Both the position numbers and the translations under genes were made by a program. A stretch of 40,203 bases of DNA. Source: JACKBJ01 sp964549495. Lineage in GTDB: Bacteria > Chloroflexota > Anaerolineae > Epilineales > Epilineaceae. Location of the stretch: positions 1 through 40,203 of the forward strand of contig CAZJWJ010000045.1 in the NCBI GenBank assembly GCA_964549495.1, read 5' to 3'. Each line of letters opens with the position of its first letter. The stretch's first letter is position 1. Positions 30,188 through 37,910 of this stretch are shown in pieces. Under the pieces are notes generated by a model. The model was not told where the DNA came from and did not search any database. It saw only the letters and a list, made by a program, of their open reading frames with translations.

Positions 30188-30595
30188 GTGGTCGCAGGGA
30201 TTCGCGATCGAGCGTCGAGTCTGGTCGGCCGTGATGAAGGTCGGCGGCGTGTCCTGCCTTGGCTCCTCCTGACCTGGGGTCTACATGTCCTGATCACACT
30301 AGGCTGCTACACACAGCGCGCCATGGTGGCCGTGCGGGTGCGAGAGTCCTTGCGCGCCTGTCCGTGGCTGGATTGGCCCATCCGGGTCCCGGTCCGCGAT
30401 CGGGCATGGGCACTGCTCGGTTTCGAGTCTCCCTCCGACCAGATCTCGATGATGGTGTCCTGGGCTTTCGGCGGCCTGGCATCGGTCGTGGTCAACGGAT
30501 TCCTGGTGGCCATCATCTTCGTCGGGGTCTCTTGGTCCGTGGTCTGGCTACTGCGTGTCGGCTCCCGAAGCCGATCCGAACCTGAAGCCGAGTGA
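30188..30595 (+). CDS. Small membrane protein of unknown function
   Basis: About 135 aa with two hydrophobic segments: LPWLLLTWGLHVLITLGCY and, near the C-terminus, a long one around VVVNGFLVAIIFVGVSW. Between them is a Trp/Arg-containing loop (CPWLDWPIRVPVRDRAWALLGF). The start is uncertain. GTG at 30188 has GGGAGG just upstream; in-frame ATG at 30161 and TTG at 30137 have no ribosome binding site. The gene ends 7 bp before the convergent dnaE2 stop. No family was recognised. Confidence 0.6.
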   Translation: MVAGIRDRASSLVGRDEGRRRVLPWLLLTWGLHVLITLGCYTQRAMVAVRVRESLRACPWLDWPIRVPVRDRAWALLGFESPSDQISMMVSWAFGGLASVVVNGFLVAIIFVGVSWSVVWLLRVGSRSRSEPEAE

Positions 30596-30606
30596 TCGAG
30601 CTTCAG
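30582..30606. terminator. Hairpin between convergent genes
   Basis: CTGAAGC (30582-30588) pairs with GCTTCAG (30600-30606) across an 11-base loop. The stem covers the last codons of the membrane-protein gene and the dnaE2 stop. It could serve both strands as a transcript end. It lacks a T-tract. Confidence 0.4.
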
Positions 30607-33600
30607 ACCAGCACGTCCGGCTCCAGCGCCATCAGCCGGCGGGTGATCAGATGCAGGCTGCCGTGCTCGTGCTGCACCTGGCCCTCGGCCAGGACCACCG
30701 GGGCGTGGCGCAGGACGTCGCGGGCGCGCTCGTAGACGCGGGGCGAGAGGACCAGGTTGATCAGGCCGCGCTCGTCCTCCAGCGAGACGAAGCACATGCC
30801 CTTGGCCGTGCCCGGGCGCTGGACGATCTCGACCCGGCCGGCCATGCGCACCTGCGCCCCGTCGGGGCTGTCCTCGACCTGATCGCTGGTCAGGATGCCC
30901 TGGCTGGCCAGCCGCGCCCGCAGCCGGGACATCGGGTGCTCGCCCTGCGAGAGGCCTAGGAGCGTCTCCTCGGCCTCGATCCGGTCGCCGCTGCCGCCGG
31001 GCCGCAGGCGGGCCTCGGTGACCACCGGCGGCAGGTCCAGCCCGCCCTCCTCCCACTGCATCTCGCCCAGGGCCCAGAGCAGCTGGCGCCGGTCGGGCGG
31101 GGAGGCGACGGGCTCCCCATTCGACGACGCGGACTCCGCGATTCCGGCATCTCGTTCTCCGACCTCGTAGGATCCGGCCTCCTCGTGCAGCCGCTTGGAC
31201 CGCACTCGCGCGTCCCTCCCACCCTCGCCGGCCGGCAGCCGGATCGTTCCGCCGCCCAGATCCAGCCCGTCCAGCGCGCCGGCGCGGACCAGGCGTTGGG
31301 CCACGCGGCGGGGCGGGCGGACGCGGCGCAGGAAGTCCCAGAGGCCGAGGTAGGGGCCGTTTGCCTCGCGCTCGGCGACGATGCGCTCGGCCAGGTCCTC
31401 GCCCAGGCCCTTCAGGCGCGAGAGGGGCACGCGCAGGTGTCGGTCGCCCTCCAGGCGCCAGCGGGCGGCCGAGCGGTTGACGTGCAAGGGCGCGATGTCG
31501 ATGCCGTGGCGCTTGGCGTCCTCGACCACCACCCGCACCGAGTAGAAGCCCATCGGCTGCTGGTCGAGCAGGGCACAGTAGAAGGCCGGCGCGTGGTGGC
31601 ATTTGAGCCAGGCCGTCACCCAGGCCAGGCGGGCGAAGGCCGCGGCGTGGCTCTTGCAGAAGCCGTAGCCGGCAAAGCCGGTCAGGCGGTCGAAGACGCG
31701 GTCGGCGGCGCCGCGGGCGATGCCGCGGGCCTCGGCGCCGGCCACGAAGCCCTCGCGCAGCCGCTCCATGGCCTCCAGGGAGCGCTTGCGGCTCATCGCC
31801 CGGCGCAGGTCGTCGGCCTGGCCGCCGGAGAAGCCGGCCAGGGTCATGGCCACGCGCAGCACCTGCTCCTGGAAGACCATCACCCCCAGGGTCTCGGAGA
31901 GCACCGGCTCCAGGTCCGGATGCCAGTAGCGCACCGCCTGGGCGCCGTCGCGGCGCTCCAGGTAGGCCCGGGCCATGCCGCCGGCCACCGGGCCGGGCCG
32001 GATCAGGGCCACCTCGATGATCAGGTCCGCCATCGCTCGGGGGCGCAGGCGGGGCAGGAGGTTCATCTGGGCCCGGCTCTCGACCTGGAAGCAGCCCAGC
32101 GAATCGGCGGCGCCCAGCATGGTCCAGACCTCCGGATCGCCCTGGGGCACGGTCTCGATCGATAGCTCCGGGCCGCCCTGCTGGCGGATGATCTCGAAGC
32201 AATGGCTGACCATGCCCAGGGTGCGCAGCGAGAGCAGGTCGATCTTGATCAGCCCGGCGTCCTCCACGTCGTCCTTGTCCCATTGCACCACCACCCGGCC
32301 GGGCATGGTGGCCGGCTCCAGGGGCACCAGCTCGGCCAGTGGGTCGCGGGTGATCAGCATGCCGCCGGAGTGGATCGACAGATGCCGCGGGAAGCCCTCG
32401 ATGGCGCGGCAGAGCTCGACCAGCTGCTGCCAGGGCAGGTGGCCGTGCCGGCCGGCCAGCTTGCCCAGGCCCTCCAGCTCGTCGGCGGCGCCGGAGGCCT
32501 CGCGGCTGTAGAGCTGGCCGCGCAGGCGCTCGCGCAGCTCCTCCGGAAAGCCCAGCGCCTTGGCCACCTCGGCCACCGCCGAGCGGGCGCGGTAGGTGAC
32601 CACGTTGGCCACCATGCCGGTCCGGTCGGCGCCGTAGCGCTGGTAGACGTGCTGGATGACCTCCTCGCGCCGGTCGCCGGCAAAATCCACGTCGATGTCC
32701 GGCGTGGCGGTCGAGGACTCGGAGAGGAAGCGCTCGAAGAGCAGGCCCTGCTCGATGGGGTCGACCGGCGTGATGCCCAGGCTGTAGGCCACCAGGCTGC
32801 CGGCGGCCGATCCCCGGCCCTGGCAGGCGATGCCCTCGCGCCGTGCGAAGTCGACGATCTCCTCGACCACCAAAAAGTAGCCGGCCAACCCCCGCGCGGT
32901 GATGACGCCCAGCTCCTTCTCCAGCTGCGCCCGCGCCGCCTCGGGCGGATGCTCCCCGTAGCGCCGGTCCATCCCGCGCTGGCAGAGGGCGCGCAGCTTC
33001 CCGTCCAAACTCTCGCCCGGCTCCAGCGGGAAGTCGGGCAGGCGGGCGTGGCGCAAATCCAAGTCGAAGCGGCAGCGCTGGGCCACTTCGACGGTCCGGG
33101 CCAGGGCCTGGGGCAGGTCGGGGAAGAGCCGGTGCATCTGGCCGGCGCCCTTGAGATGACGATGCGGCGAGGCGCAGAGCCGCGCGCCGGCCTCGTCCAG
33201 GCTGCAGCGGGCCTGGATGCAAGCCAGGACATGCTGCAGCCGGTAGCCATCGGGCCGCGCGTAGTGCACGTTGTTGCTGGCCACCAAGGGCAGGCCCAGA
33301 TGCTGGGCCAGACCCTCGAGGGTGGCCGAGAGCCGCCGCTCACCGCCCTCCCGGTGCCGCTGCAGCTCGACATAAAAATTGTCGGGCCCGAAGATCTCCT
33401 TCAGCGCCTTGGCCGCGGCCAGCGTCCCCTCCCGATCGCCGCGCCGGACCGCGCCGGCCACGACCCCCTGCCGGCAGCCGCTGAGGCAGATCAGCCCCTG
33501 GTGATGTCGCGCCAGGAGCGCCCAGGAGACGGGGCGGTGGTGCTTGGCGCCGGCCAGGCCGGCCGAGGAGAGCATGCGGCAGAGGTTGCGCCAGCCGGTC

Positions 33601-34025
33601 TCCGACTCGACCAGCAGGGTCAGGTGCCCGCCGGGCAGGGGGGTGTCCTCCGCGTCGCGCGTCGAGCCGGAGGCTGATCCGGTACCCGACCCCGAGCTAA
33701 TTCCCGAAGCACCGGGATCGAAGATCTTGGGGGGCTTGACGCCTTCGCCCCCATCGCCCTCGCCGTCGATCACTTCGGTCTGCCCGAAGACCGCCCGGGC
33801 CGGCCGCGCTTCGGGCGCCAGTGTGATCTCTGCGCCGTAGATGGGCCGGATGCCGGCCGCGCGGCAGGCCTCGCGGTGTCGGATGGCGCTGTAGAGACCC
33901 TGGTGATCGGTCAGGGCCAGGGCCGGCATGTCCAGCTCGGCGGCGCGTGCGGCCAGCTCGGCGGGGCTGGAGGCGCCGTCGAGAAAGGAAAAGTGGCTGT
34001 GCGCGTGGAGTTCGATATAGGCCAT
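30603..34025 (-). CDS. dnaE2: DnaE2-type error-prone DNA polymerase III alpha subunit
   Basis: A C-family polymerase of 1140 aa. The N-terminal PHP domain begins MAYIELHAHSHFSFLDGAS and has ALTDHQGLYS. The polymerase catalytic aspartates lie in PDIDVDF (about 440) and in IKIDLLSLRTLGM. A helix-hairpin-helix region (LKGLGEDLAERIV) and a C-terminal OB fold (RMAGRVEIVQRPGTAKG) end the protein, as in DnaE2; there is no long tau-binding tail of DnaE1. The enzyme is usually part of SOS translesion synthesis with ImuA/ImuB, neither of which is in the window. Two low-complexity inserts are odd: a Gly/Ser-rich one in the PHP domain (about 92-135) and a Glu/Ser-rich one around 985-1010. The start is at the conserved MAYIELH; the frame is open to 34103. 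A LexA-box-like site lies upstream. Confidence 0.9.
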   Translation of the reverse strand: MAYIELHAHSHFSFLDGASSPAELAARAAELDMPALALTDHQGLYSAIRHREACRAAGIRPIYGAEITLAPEARPARAVFGQTEVIDGEGDGGEGVKPPKIFDPGASGISSGSGTGSASGSTRDAEDTPLPGGHLTLLVESETGWRNLCRMLSSAGLAGAKHHRPVSWALLARHHQGLICLSGCRQGVVAGAVRRGDREGTLAAAKALKEIFGPDNFYVELQRHREGGERRLSATLEGLAQHLGLPLVASNNVHYARPDGYRLQHVLACIQARCSLDEAGARLCASPHRHLKGAGQMHRLFPDLPQALARTVEVAQRCRFDLDLRHARLPDFPLEPGESLDGKLRALCQRGMDRRYGEHPPEAARAQLEKELGVITARGLAGYFLVVEEIVDFARREGIACQGRGSAAGSLVAYSLGITPVDPIEQGLLFERFLSESSTATPDIDVDFAGDRREEVIQHVYQRYGADRTGMVANVVTYRARSAVAEVAKALGFPEELRERLRGQLYSREASGAADELEGLGKLAGRHGHLPWQQLVELCRAIEGFPRHLSIHSGGMLITRDPLAELVPLEPATMPGRVVVQWDKDDVEDAGLIKIDLLSLRTLGMVSHCFEIIRQQGGPELSIETVPQGDPEVWTMLGAADSLGCFQVESRAQMNLLPRLRPRAMADLIIEVALIRPGPVAGGMARAYLERRDGAQAVRYWHPDLEPVLSETLGVMVFQEQVLRVAMTLAGFSGGQADDLRRAMSRKRSLEAMERLREGFVAGAEARGIARGAADRVFDRLTGFAGYGFCKSHAAAFARLAWVTAWLKCHHAPAFYCALLDQQPMGFYSVRVVVEDAKRHGIDIAPLHVNRSAARWRLEGDRHLRVPLSRLKGLGEDLAERIVAEREANGPYLGLWDFLRRVRPPRRVAQRLVRAGALDGLDLGGGTIRLPAGEGGRDARVRSKRLHEEAGSYEVGERDAGIAESASSNGEPVASPPDRRQLLWALGEMQWEEGGLDLPPVVTEARLRPGGSGDRIEAEETLLGLSQGEHPMSRLRARLASQGILTSDQVEDSPDGAQVRMAGRVEIVQRPGTAKGMCFVSLEDERGLINLVLSPRVYERARDVLRHAPVVLAEGQVQHEHGSLHLITRRLMALEPDVLV

Positions 34026-34096
34026 GACAGGAGGCGACCTCGTCACCTGCAAATGGAAATCGATCGGTGGTGACCCGTCCCCGTGCGAATCAGCAT

Positions 34097-34110
34097 AGCA
34101 CAAATGTTCG
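34097..34110 (-). promoter_or_regulatory. Imperfect LexA-box-like site upstream of dnaE2
   Basis: Read on the minus strand it is CGAAC, four bases, GTGCT. This resembles the Gram-positive/actinobacterial SOS box CGAAC-N4-GTTCG with one perfect half and two mismatches in the other. It abuts a TATGCT -10-like box (34092-34097), about 70 bp before the dnaE2 start. DnaE2 genes are commonly LexA-controlled, which motivates the call. Confidence 0.35.
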
Positions 34111-34112
34111 GG

Positions 34113-34141
34113 TTGACGCGGGGTGTTCTCGTGCTCATAAT
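34113..34141 (+). promoter_or_regulatory. Promoter of the accessory membrane-protein / DUF2071 unit
   Basis: TTGACG (34113-34118), 17 nt, CATAAT (34136-34141): five of six matches in each box, the best housekeeping promoter seen in this window. Transcription would start near 34148, about 40 nt before the ATG at 34187. It is divergent from dnaE2. Confidence 0.7.
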
Positions 34142-34142
34142 A

Positions 34143-34154
34143 TGAACATGTTCA
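34143..34154. promoter_or_regulatory. Operator-like palindrome at the transcription start
   Basis: TGAACATGTTCA is a perfect 12-bp palindrome positioned exactly at the predicted start of the plus-strand transcript. The half-site TGTTC also occurs at 34105-34109 and 34124-34128, so the divergent region holds several related half-sites. A repressor, possibly shared with dnaE2, is inferred. Confidence 0.45.
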
Positions 34155-34186
34155 CCATTCGACACCATCGTGGAGGAGCGCCCTTC

Positions 34187-34906
34187 ATGCGCATCGATGA
34201 TGCTGGATCCCGCCGGTTCTCGTGGCAGAAGTCTGGAGGGGCATCGACATGGATCGGTGTTCTGCTCTTGGGCTTGGGATCTGCCGGCGGGCTGCTGGCG
34301 GCCTACACCCTCATCCAATTCAGCGCCTGGGCCGGCCTCTTCCCGGCCGATCCGGAAGAGATCTACGGCTTGCCGGCCCTGATCGCGACACCCTCCATCT
34401 TGCTGGCGGCATGGGGCCACCGCCTGCTGCGGAACCGCGCGCGACGCTCCTGGATCCGCCTCGGAATCGGTGCGATACAGCTTCCAGGCCTGCTCACCGG
34501 CCTATTGGCAGGCGGCAGCCTGCTGTGGATCAAGACCCTGCCGCTGCATCATCCGACAGAGCACAAGCTCGTCGCGGTGGACTGGCGGATACACGATCGA
34601 TTGTCCGACCGGGTCGTGCTCCAACTGCCCGGCTGCAAGTACAGCCCGACGCTGCTGGCGCAACCGGGTCTGATTGCGCACCTTCGGCGGCATTCCGAGA
34701 CGCCGACTCTGAACTATGACCTCGTGCGCAAATACGACGGTCGGCCCCTGCGCATCTACCCGAGGACGCTGGCCGGTGTCGAGCTGACGCGGCAGCACTG
34801 GCCAGGAAGCAGCTACGAATGCCTGATCACGGAGAGCAGGGGCGAGCCTTACGGCCCACTCCGACTCTCGAACGCCGAGCATGACATCGGGAGATCGACG
34901 AGATGA
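34187..34906 (+). CDS. Multi-pass membrane protein of unknown function
   Basis: 239 aa from the ATG at 34187, chosen because GGAGGAG lies about 8 nt upstream and the promoter just before it would exclude earlier starts. Three hydrophobic segments are visible: WIGVLLLGLGSAGGLLAAYT, an Ala/Leu-rich one at LIATPSILLAAWG, and LPGLLTGLLAGGSLLWIK. The C-terminal 120 residues are soluble and contain CKYSPTLLAQPGL and a second Cys near the end. No family was recognised. It overlaps the DUF2071 gene by ATGA. Confidence 0.7.
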   Translation: MRIDDAGSRRFSWQKSGGASTWIGVLLLGLGSAGGLLAAYTLIQFSAWAGLFPADPEEIYGLPALIATPSILLAAWGHRLLRNRARRSWIRLGIGAIQLPGLLTGLLAGGSLLWIKTLPLHHPTEHKLVAVDWRIHDRLSDRVVLQLPGCKYSPTLLAQPGLIAHLRRHSETPTLNYDLVRKYDGRPLRIYPRTLAGVELTRQHWPGSSYECLITESRGEPYGPLRLSNAEHDIGRSTR

Positions 34907-35649
34907 GCGACCGCCGATTCGAAGGCGTCATCGACCGGCGCATCCTGGTCAACTACCGCATCGAGCCCGAGCTGGCCGCGCGGCATCTGCCGGCGCCCTT
35001 CCGGCCCCAGTTGGTGGCCGGATGGGCCATCGGCGGCATCTGCATGATCCGCCTGCGCGATCTGCGGCCCCTCGGCTTGCCGCCGGCCTTCGGCCTGCGC
35101 AGCGAGAACGTCGCGCACCGCTTCGCCGTCGAGTGGGAGGAGGACGGCCGGCAGCGCCAGGGCGTCTACATCCCGCGTCGCGACTCGAACTCGACCCTGG
35201 TCACCCTGCTCGGCGGCCGGCTCTTCCCGGGCGCCCACGGCCGGGCCCGCTTCGAGCCCCGCGAGTCCGCCGACCGCTACGCGCTGGAGGTCTGCTCGGA
35301 GGACGGTCAGCTGCGCGTCGCCCTGCGCGGCCACTTGGCCGAGCGCATGCCGGCCAGCTCCGTCTTCGCCACGCCCGAGGCCGCCTCCGACTTCTTCGCC
35401 CGCGGCTCGGTCGGCTACTCCCCGGCCCTCTCCGAAGACCACTACGAAGGCCTCGAGCTCCTGGCCCGCGACTGGACCGTCCAGCCCCTCCACCTCGACC
35501 AGCTCACCTCCAGCTTCTTCGACGACCCCACCCGATTCCCGCCCGAGCACATCGCCTTCGACAGCGCCCTGCTCATGCGCGGCATCGAGCACGCCTGGGC
35601 CGAGCGGCCGGCGATCCGGCGGGAGGTGGTGGCCGCGCCCGCGGGTTGA
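34903..35649 (+). CDS. DUF2071-family protein
   Basis: 248 aa, cytoplasmic. Family-like blocks include VNYRIEPELAARHLPAPFRPQLV near the N-terminus, then IGGICMIRLRDLRPLGLP, GVYIPRRDSNS (an unusual, well-marked motif) and a C-terminal FDSALLMRGIEHAW. DUF2071/YqjF-like proteins have no established biochemical role. The gene overlaps the preceding membrane-protein gene by 4 bp. Part of it, together with the next gene's 5' part, is duplicated 2.0-2.35 kb downstream, where the DUF2071 copy is broken. Confidence 0.85.
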   Translation: MSDRRFEGVIDRRILVNYRIEPELAARHLPAPFRPQLVAGWAIGGICMIRLRDLRPLGLPPAFGLRSENVAHRFAVEWEEDGRQRQGVYIPRRDSNSTLVTLLGGRLFPGAHGRARFEPRESADRYALEVCSEDGQLRVALRGHLAERMPASSVFATPEAASDFFARGSVGYSPALSEDHYEGLELLARDWTVQPLHLDQLTSSFFDDPTRFPPEHIAFDSALLMRGIEHAWAERPAIRREVVAAPAG

Positions 35650-35890
35650 TGCCCACGGCCTCGATATATCGGCGGACCTCATGGATCAGGAGCGACGAAT
35701 GAAGCAATGGGCGGTACCCGCATTGGGGATCTCACTCACCTTGGGCTGGGTCCTGGCCATCGTGGCTACCAGGGACCCAGGGCCGCCGCCTTCGATAGAG
35801 GTGACACAGGAGCCGCTCCGCACGCGCCTTGCCCGCGGTCTGTACACGATCTGTGTCTTCTCGTTTCTGCCAGGATGTGACCATATCCGA
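35143..35890 (+). repeat. Segmental duplication, donor-like copy A
   Basis: This segment runs from the middle of the DUF2071 gene through the first 60-odd codons of the following exported-protein gene. It reappears at 37494-37910 in direct orientation with about 85% identity, apart from a 335-bp deletion in copy B. Nucleotide similarity fades near 35890; beyond that, only the proteins are related. Confidence 0.8.
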
Positions 35891-36748
35891 ACTTCGAACG
35901 ACCTTCGTCCGCGGCGCACGCTATGGACCGACCTGACGATCGACGAAGAGACCGGAGTCGTTCGCCTGTCTGGCAAATTCACCACGACCGATCCACCGGA
36001 TGGCGATTACTTCAAAGGGGGCGTGAACACAGAGCATCTCCTGTTCGAGGACTCCAAGTCCCAAGTCCTCGAGGGATATCGGATGAACGGTCGAACCCCA
36101 GTCACGCGCCAGCGAAATCAATTGCTCCTGAACGGGTACTACGGTTCACTCTGGCTACGAAGGATCTGGCATATCGATGATGAATTCTGCAGGGCGACAC
36201 TTCGCAGCCAGATCGCGCGCTACCCAGGCCGAGGCGATGGCTACGGAGAGGAGTTGCCACTCCGGCAATCGGTCATCGCCGAGATTCCACGGGTCGATCC
36301 CGAACTCATCGGCCTCACCGAGATCATCCATGAGGCCGAAGGGATTCAGGTGTATACGGTGAACTACAACCCGGACGGCGTCGCGGAGTGGCTCAATTGC
36401 CACTTCGAGTCATTCGACAAGAGCCTCGAAGCCAGTGTCGCGATGCGCGATCGACGACACTGCTGGTACACGAGCAACCTTCGTGTGGATGGGCGAGCCA
36501 CGCACATCGGCTACGAGTTCCCGCCAGAGTTGGTTGTGGGAGACGATGGCCTCCGAGAGCCGATCGCGTGGATCGAAGCCCGCCCGAGCCGCACTCAGGA
36601 TCCGACCGAGCGTCACCTATTCCTGGTATATGGAGATGGGCTCGAAGTGATCCATGCATGGCGTGAGTTCGACTCGGGCCTGAACATCGAGTCCCTGGAG
36701 TTCCGACGCCTCGAGCTCGATCCGCTCTTCGATCGGATGACACGATGA
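35699..36748 (+). CDS. Exported protein of an unrecognised family ('domain X'), copy A
   Basis: 349 aa, starting at MKQWAVPALG because CAGGAG precedes that ATG by 6-7 nt and copy B has the same arrangement; an ATG at 35681 is in frame. A signal or anchor helix (about 4-22) is followed by a short linker. From about residue 77 a domain begins with LTIDEETGVVRLSG. It continues with HLLFEDSKSQVLEGYRM and RQRNQLLLNGYYGSLWLRR, and ends GLEVIHAW and ESLEFRRLELDPLFDRM. The same landmarks occur in the two downstream relatives. Several cysteines suggest disulfides. No function is assignable. Confidence 0.8.
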   Translation: MKQWAVPALGISLTLGWVLAIVATRDPGPPPSIEVTQEPLRTRLARGLYTICVFSFLPGCDHIRTSNDLRPRRTLWTDLTIDEETGVVRLSGKFTTTDPPDGDYFKGGVNTEHLLFEDSKSQVLEGYRMNGRTPVTRQRNQLLLNGYYGSLWLRRIWHIDDEFCRATLRSQIARYPGRGDGYGEELPLRQSVIAEIPRVDPELIGLTEIIHEAEGIQVYTVNYNPDGVAEWLNCHFESFDKSLEASVAMRDRRHCWYTSNLRVDGRATHIGYEFPPELVVGDDGLREPIAWIEARPSRTQDPTERHLFLVYGDGLEVIHAWREFDSGLNIESLEFRRLELDPLFDRMTR

Positions 36749-36791
36749 ACGCTCGGAGTTCCTCTGCGCACATCCGGCTGGCCATAGATCC

Positions 36792-37295
36792 ATGTGGCTG
36801 ATAACTGGGCAGACTTCCGGTTCCATGGTCTGGGAGCACCTCGAATGGTACTTCATGCTGTTCTCCCTCGTGCTTCAGATCCTCTTCGTCACGGCTGTAG
36901 CCATCAATGTCGTACTAACGCCGATCGTGCCGCTCCTGCTCGTCGTTCCTGGTCTTCGCACGCGCAGGATGGTGAGTCTGATTCTTGCACAGCAAGCCGG
37001 TGCACTGTACTTCGTCGCATTCGGTTTCGTCGACGGACATTGCGGGGACTCCGATCGGGTTGCCGCCTGGTGTCACCTGGCTCGACCCGTGTTCACCGGG
37101 CCATTTCGAGTGCTCTGGAAACTCATCTACGAGCATGAGTCACTTCTCGCAACCGTGTTTCAGATCGCCTTTGGTTACATGGGTGTCTTCGTCGTCATGA
37201 TCATCCCGGCCGTCATCGTATCCGTGATCTTCTTCGTCGGACTTCGACGCTTGTTAGCGGACCGAGATCAGGTGCCCGATGGGATAGAAGCATGA
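36792..37295 (+). CDS. Multi-pass membrane protein of unknown function
   Basis: 167 aa with about four hydrophobic segments: FSLVLQILFVTAVAINVVL, a Pro/Leu/Val-rich stretch, LILAQQAGALYFVAFGFV and a long C-terminal one with YMGVFVVMIIPAVIVSVIFF. It is of the same general size and style as the other small membrane proteins in this region. Base composition is near 53% G+C, clearly below the housekeeping genes. It overlaps the next reading frame by ATGA (37292-37295). No family was recognised. Confidence 0.65.
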   Translation: MWLITGQTSGSMVWEHLEWYFMLFSLVLQILFVTAVAINVVLTPIVPLLLVVPGLRTRRMVSLILAQQAGALYFVAFGFVDGHCGDSDRVAAWCHLARPVFTGPFRVLWKLIYEHESLLATVFQIAFGYMGVFVVMIIPAVIVSVIFFVGLRRLLADRDQVPDGIEA

Positions 37296-37717
37296 ACACA
37301 GCAAGAGTCATGACCCTTGCGGGCTGCGCGTTGCTTGCCATCGTTCTGATCAGCGTGTACCGGGAGCGTGCCGAGCCGGCGATCGATGCCCCACTGCCTG
37401 CAGCGGAAACTGACCTACCTACGCCGGACGTCGCCGCGATGGATCGCGCGTGGGATGCAGGTGATATGGACGCCCTCGCGATACTGCATACTTCGACGGC
37501 GGCGCGCCAGGGCGTCTACATCCCGCGTCGCGACTCGGATTCGAGCCTGGTCACCCTCCGAAGATATCGCCTTCGACAGCGCCCTGCTCATGCGCTGCAT
37601 CGAGCACGCCTGGGCCTAGCGGCCGGCGATCCGGCGGGAGGCAGTGGCCGTGCCCGTGGGTTGATGCCCATGGCCTCCAGATATCGGCCGACCCCATGGA
37701 TCAGGAGCAACGAATGA
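37292..37717 (+). pseudogene. Exported-protein gene truncated by the duplication junction (chimeric frame)
   Basis: The first 67 or so codons look like a genuine exported protein: a signal/anchor (MTLAGCALLAIVLISV, about 7-22), then an acidic Pro-rich stretch ending MDALAILHTST. From about 37494 the frame enters the duplicated DUF2071 segment (RQGVYIPRRDSDSSLVTL, in the correct frame) and then, after a deletion, non-coding-like Arg/Ala/Pro-rich sequence up to 37717. The original 3' part of the gene has been lost or displaced. A working 141-aa product is possible but unlikely. Confidence 0.6.
37494..37664 (+). pseudogene. DUF2071 relic
   Basis: Two pieces of the DUF2071 gene survive: one matching 35143-35208 (the GVYIPRRDS motif) and one matching 35551-35649 (AFDSALLMR, IEHAW). 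A 335-bp deletion between them shifts the frame. In the second piece the GAG codon after IEHAWA has become TAG. Truncation, frameshift and nonsense change together make it non-functional. Confidence 0.85.
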
Positions 37718-37910
37718 AGCAGTGGGCAATACCCGCACTGGAGATCTCACTCACATTGGGCTGGGTCTTGGCCACCGCGGTCACCAGGGCCCCAGGGCTG
37801 CCTCCTACGGCGGCGGTGCCACAGGGTCCGCTCCGCACGCGCCTTACCCAAGGTCTGCACTCGATCCGTGCCCCCTTGTTTCTGCCCAGCTGTGGATGGA
37901 TCAAGTGCAT
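37494..37910 (+). repeat. Segmental duplication, copy B
   Basis: The direct-repeat partner of 35143-35890. It includes the DUF2071 relic, the intergenic region and the first 65 or so codons of the second domain-X gene. The left junction lies inside an unrelated exported-protein gene; the right edge is where high nucleotide identity ends, near codon 65 of the domain-X gene. Confidence 0.8.

Noticed and set aside
32202..33677. 491-aa plus-strand open frame opposite dnaE2
   Set aside because: Antisense to highly conserved polymerase sequence; composition is that of a shadow frame.
37292..37717. Functional fusion of an exported protein with part of DUF2071
   Set aside because: The DUF2071 portion is frameshifted after 18 or so residues, and the remainder is out-of-frame duplicate sequence, so a broken gene is the simpler reading.
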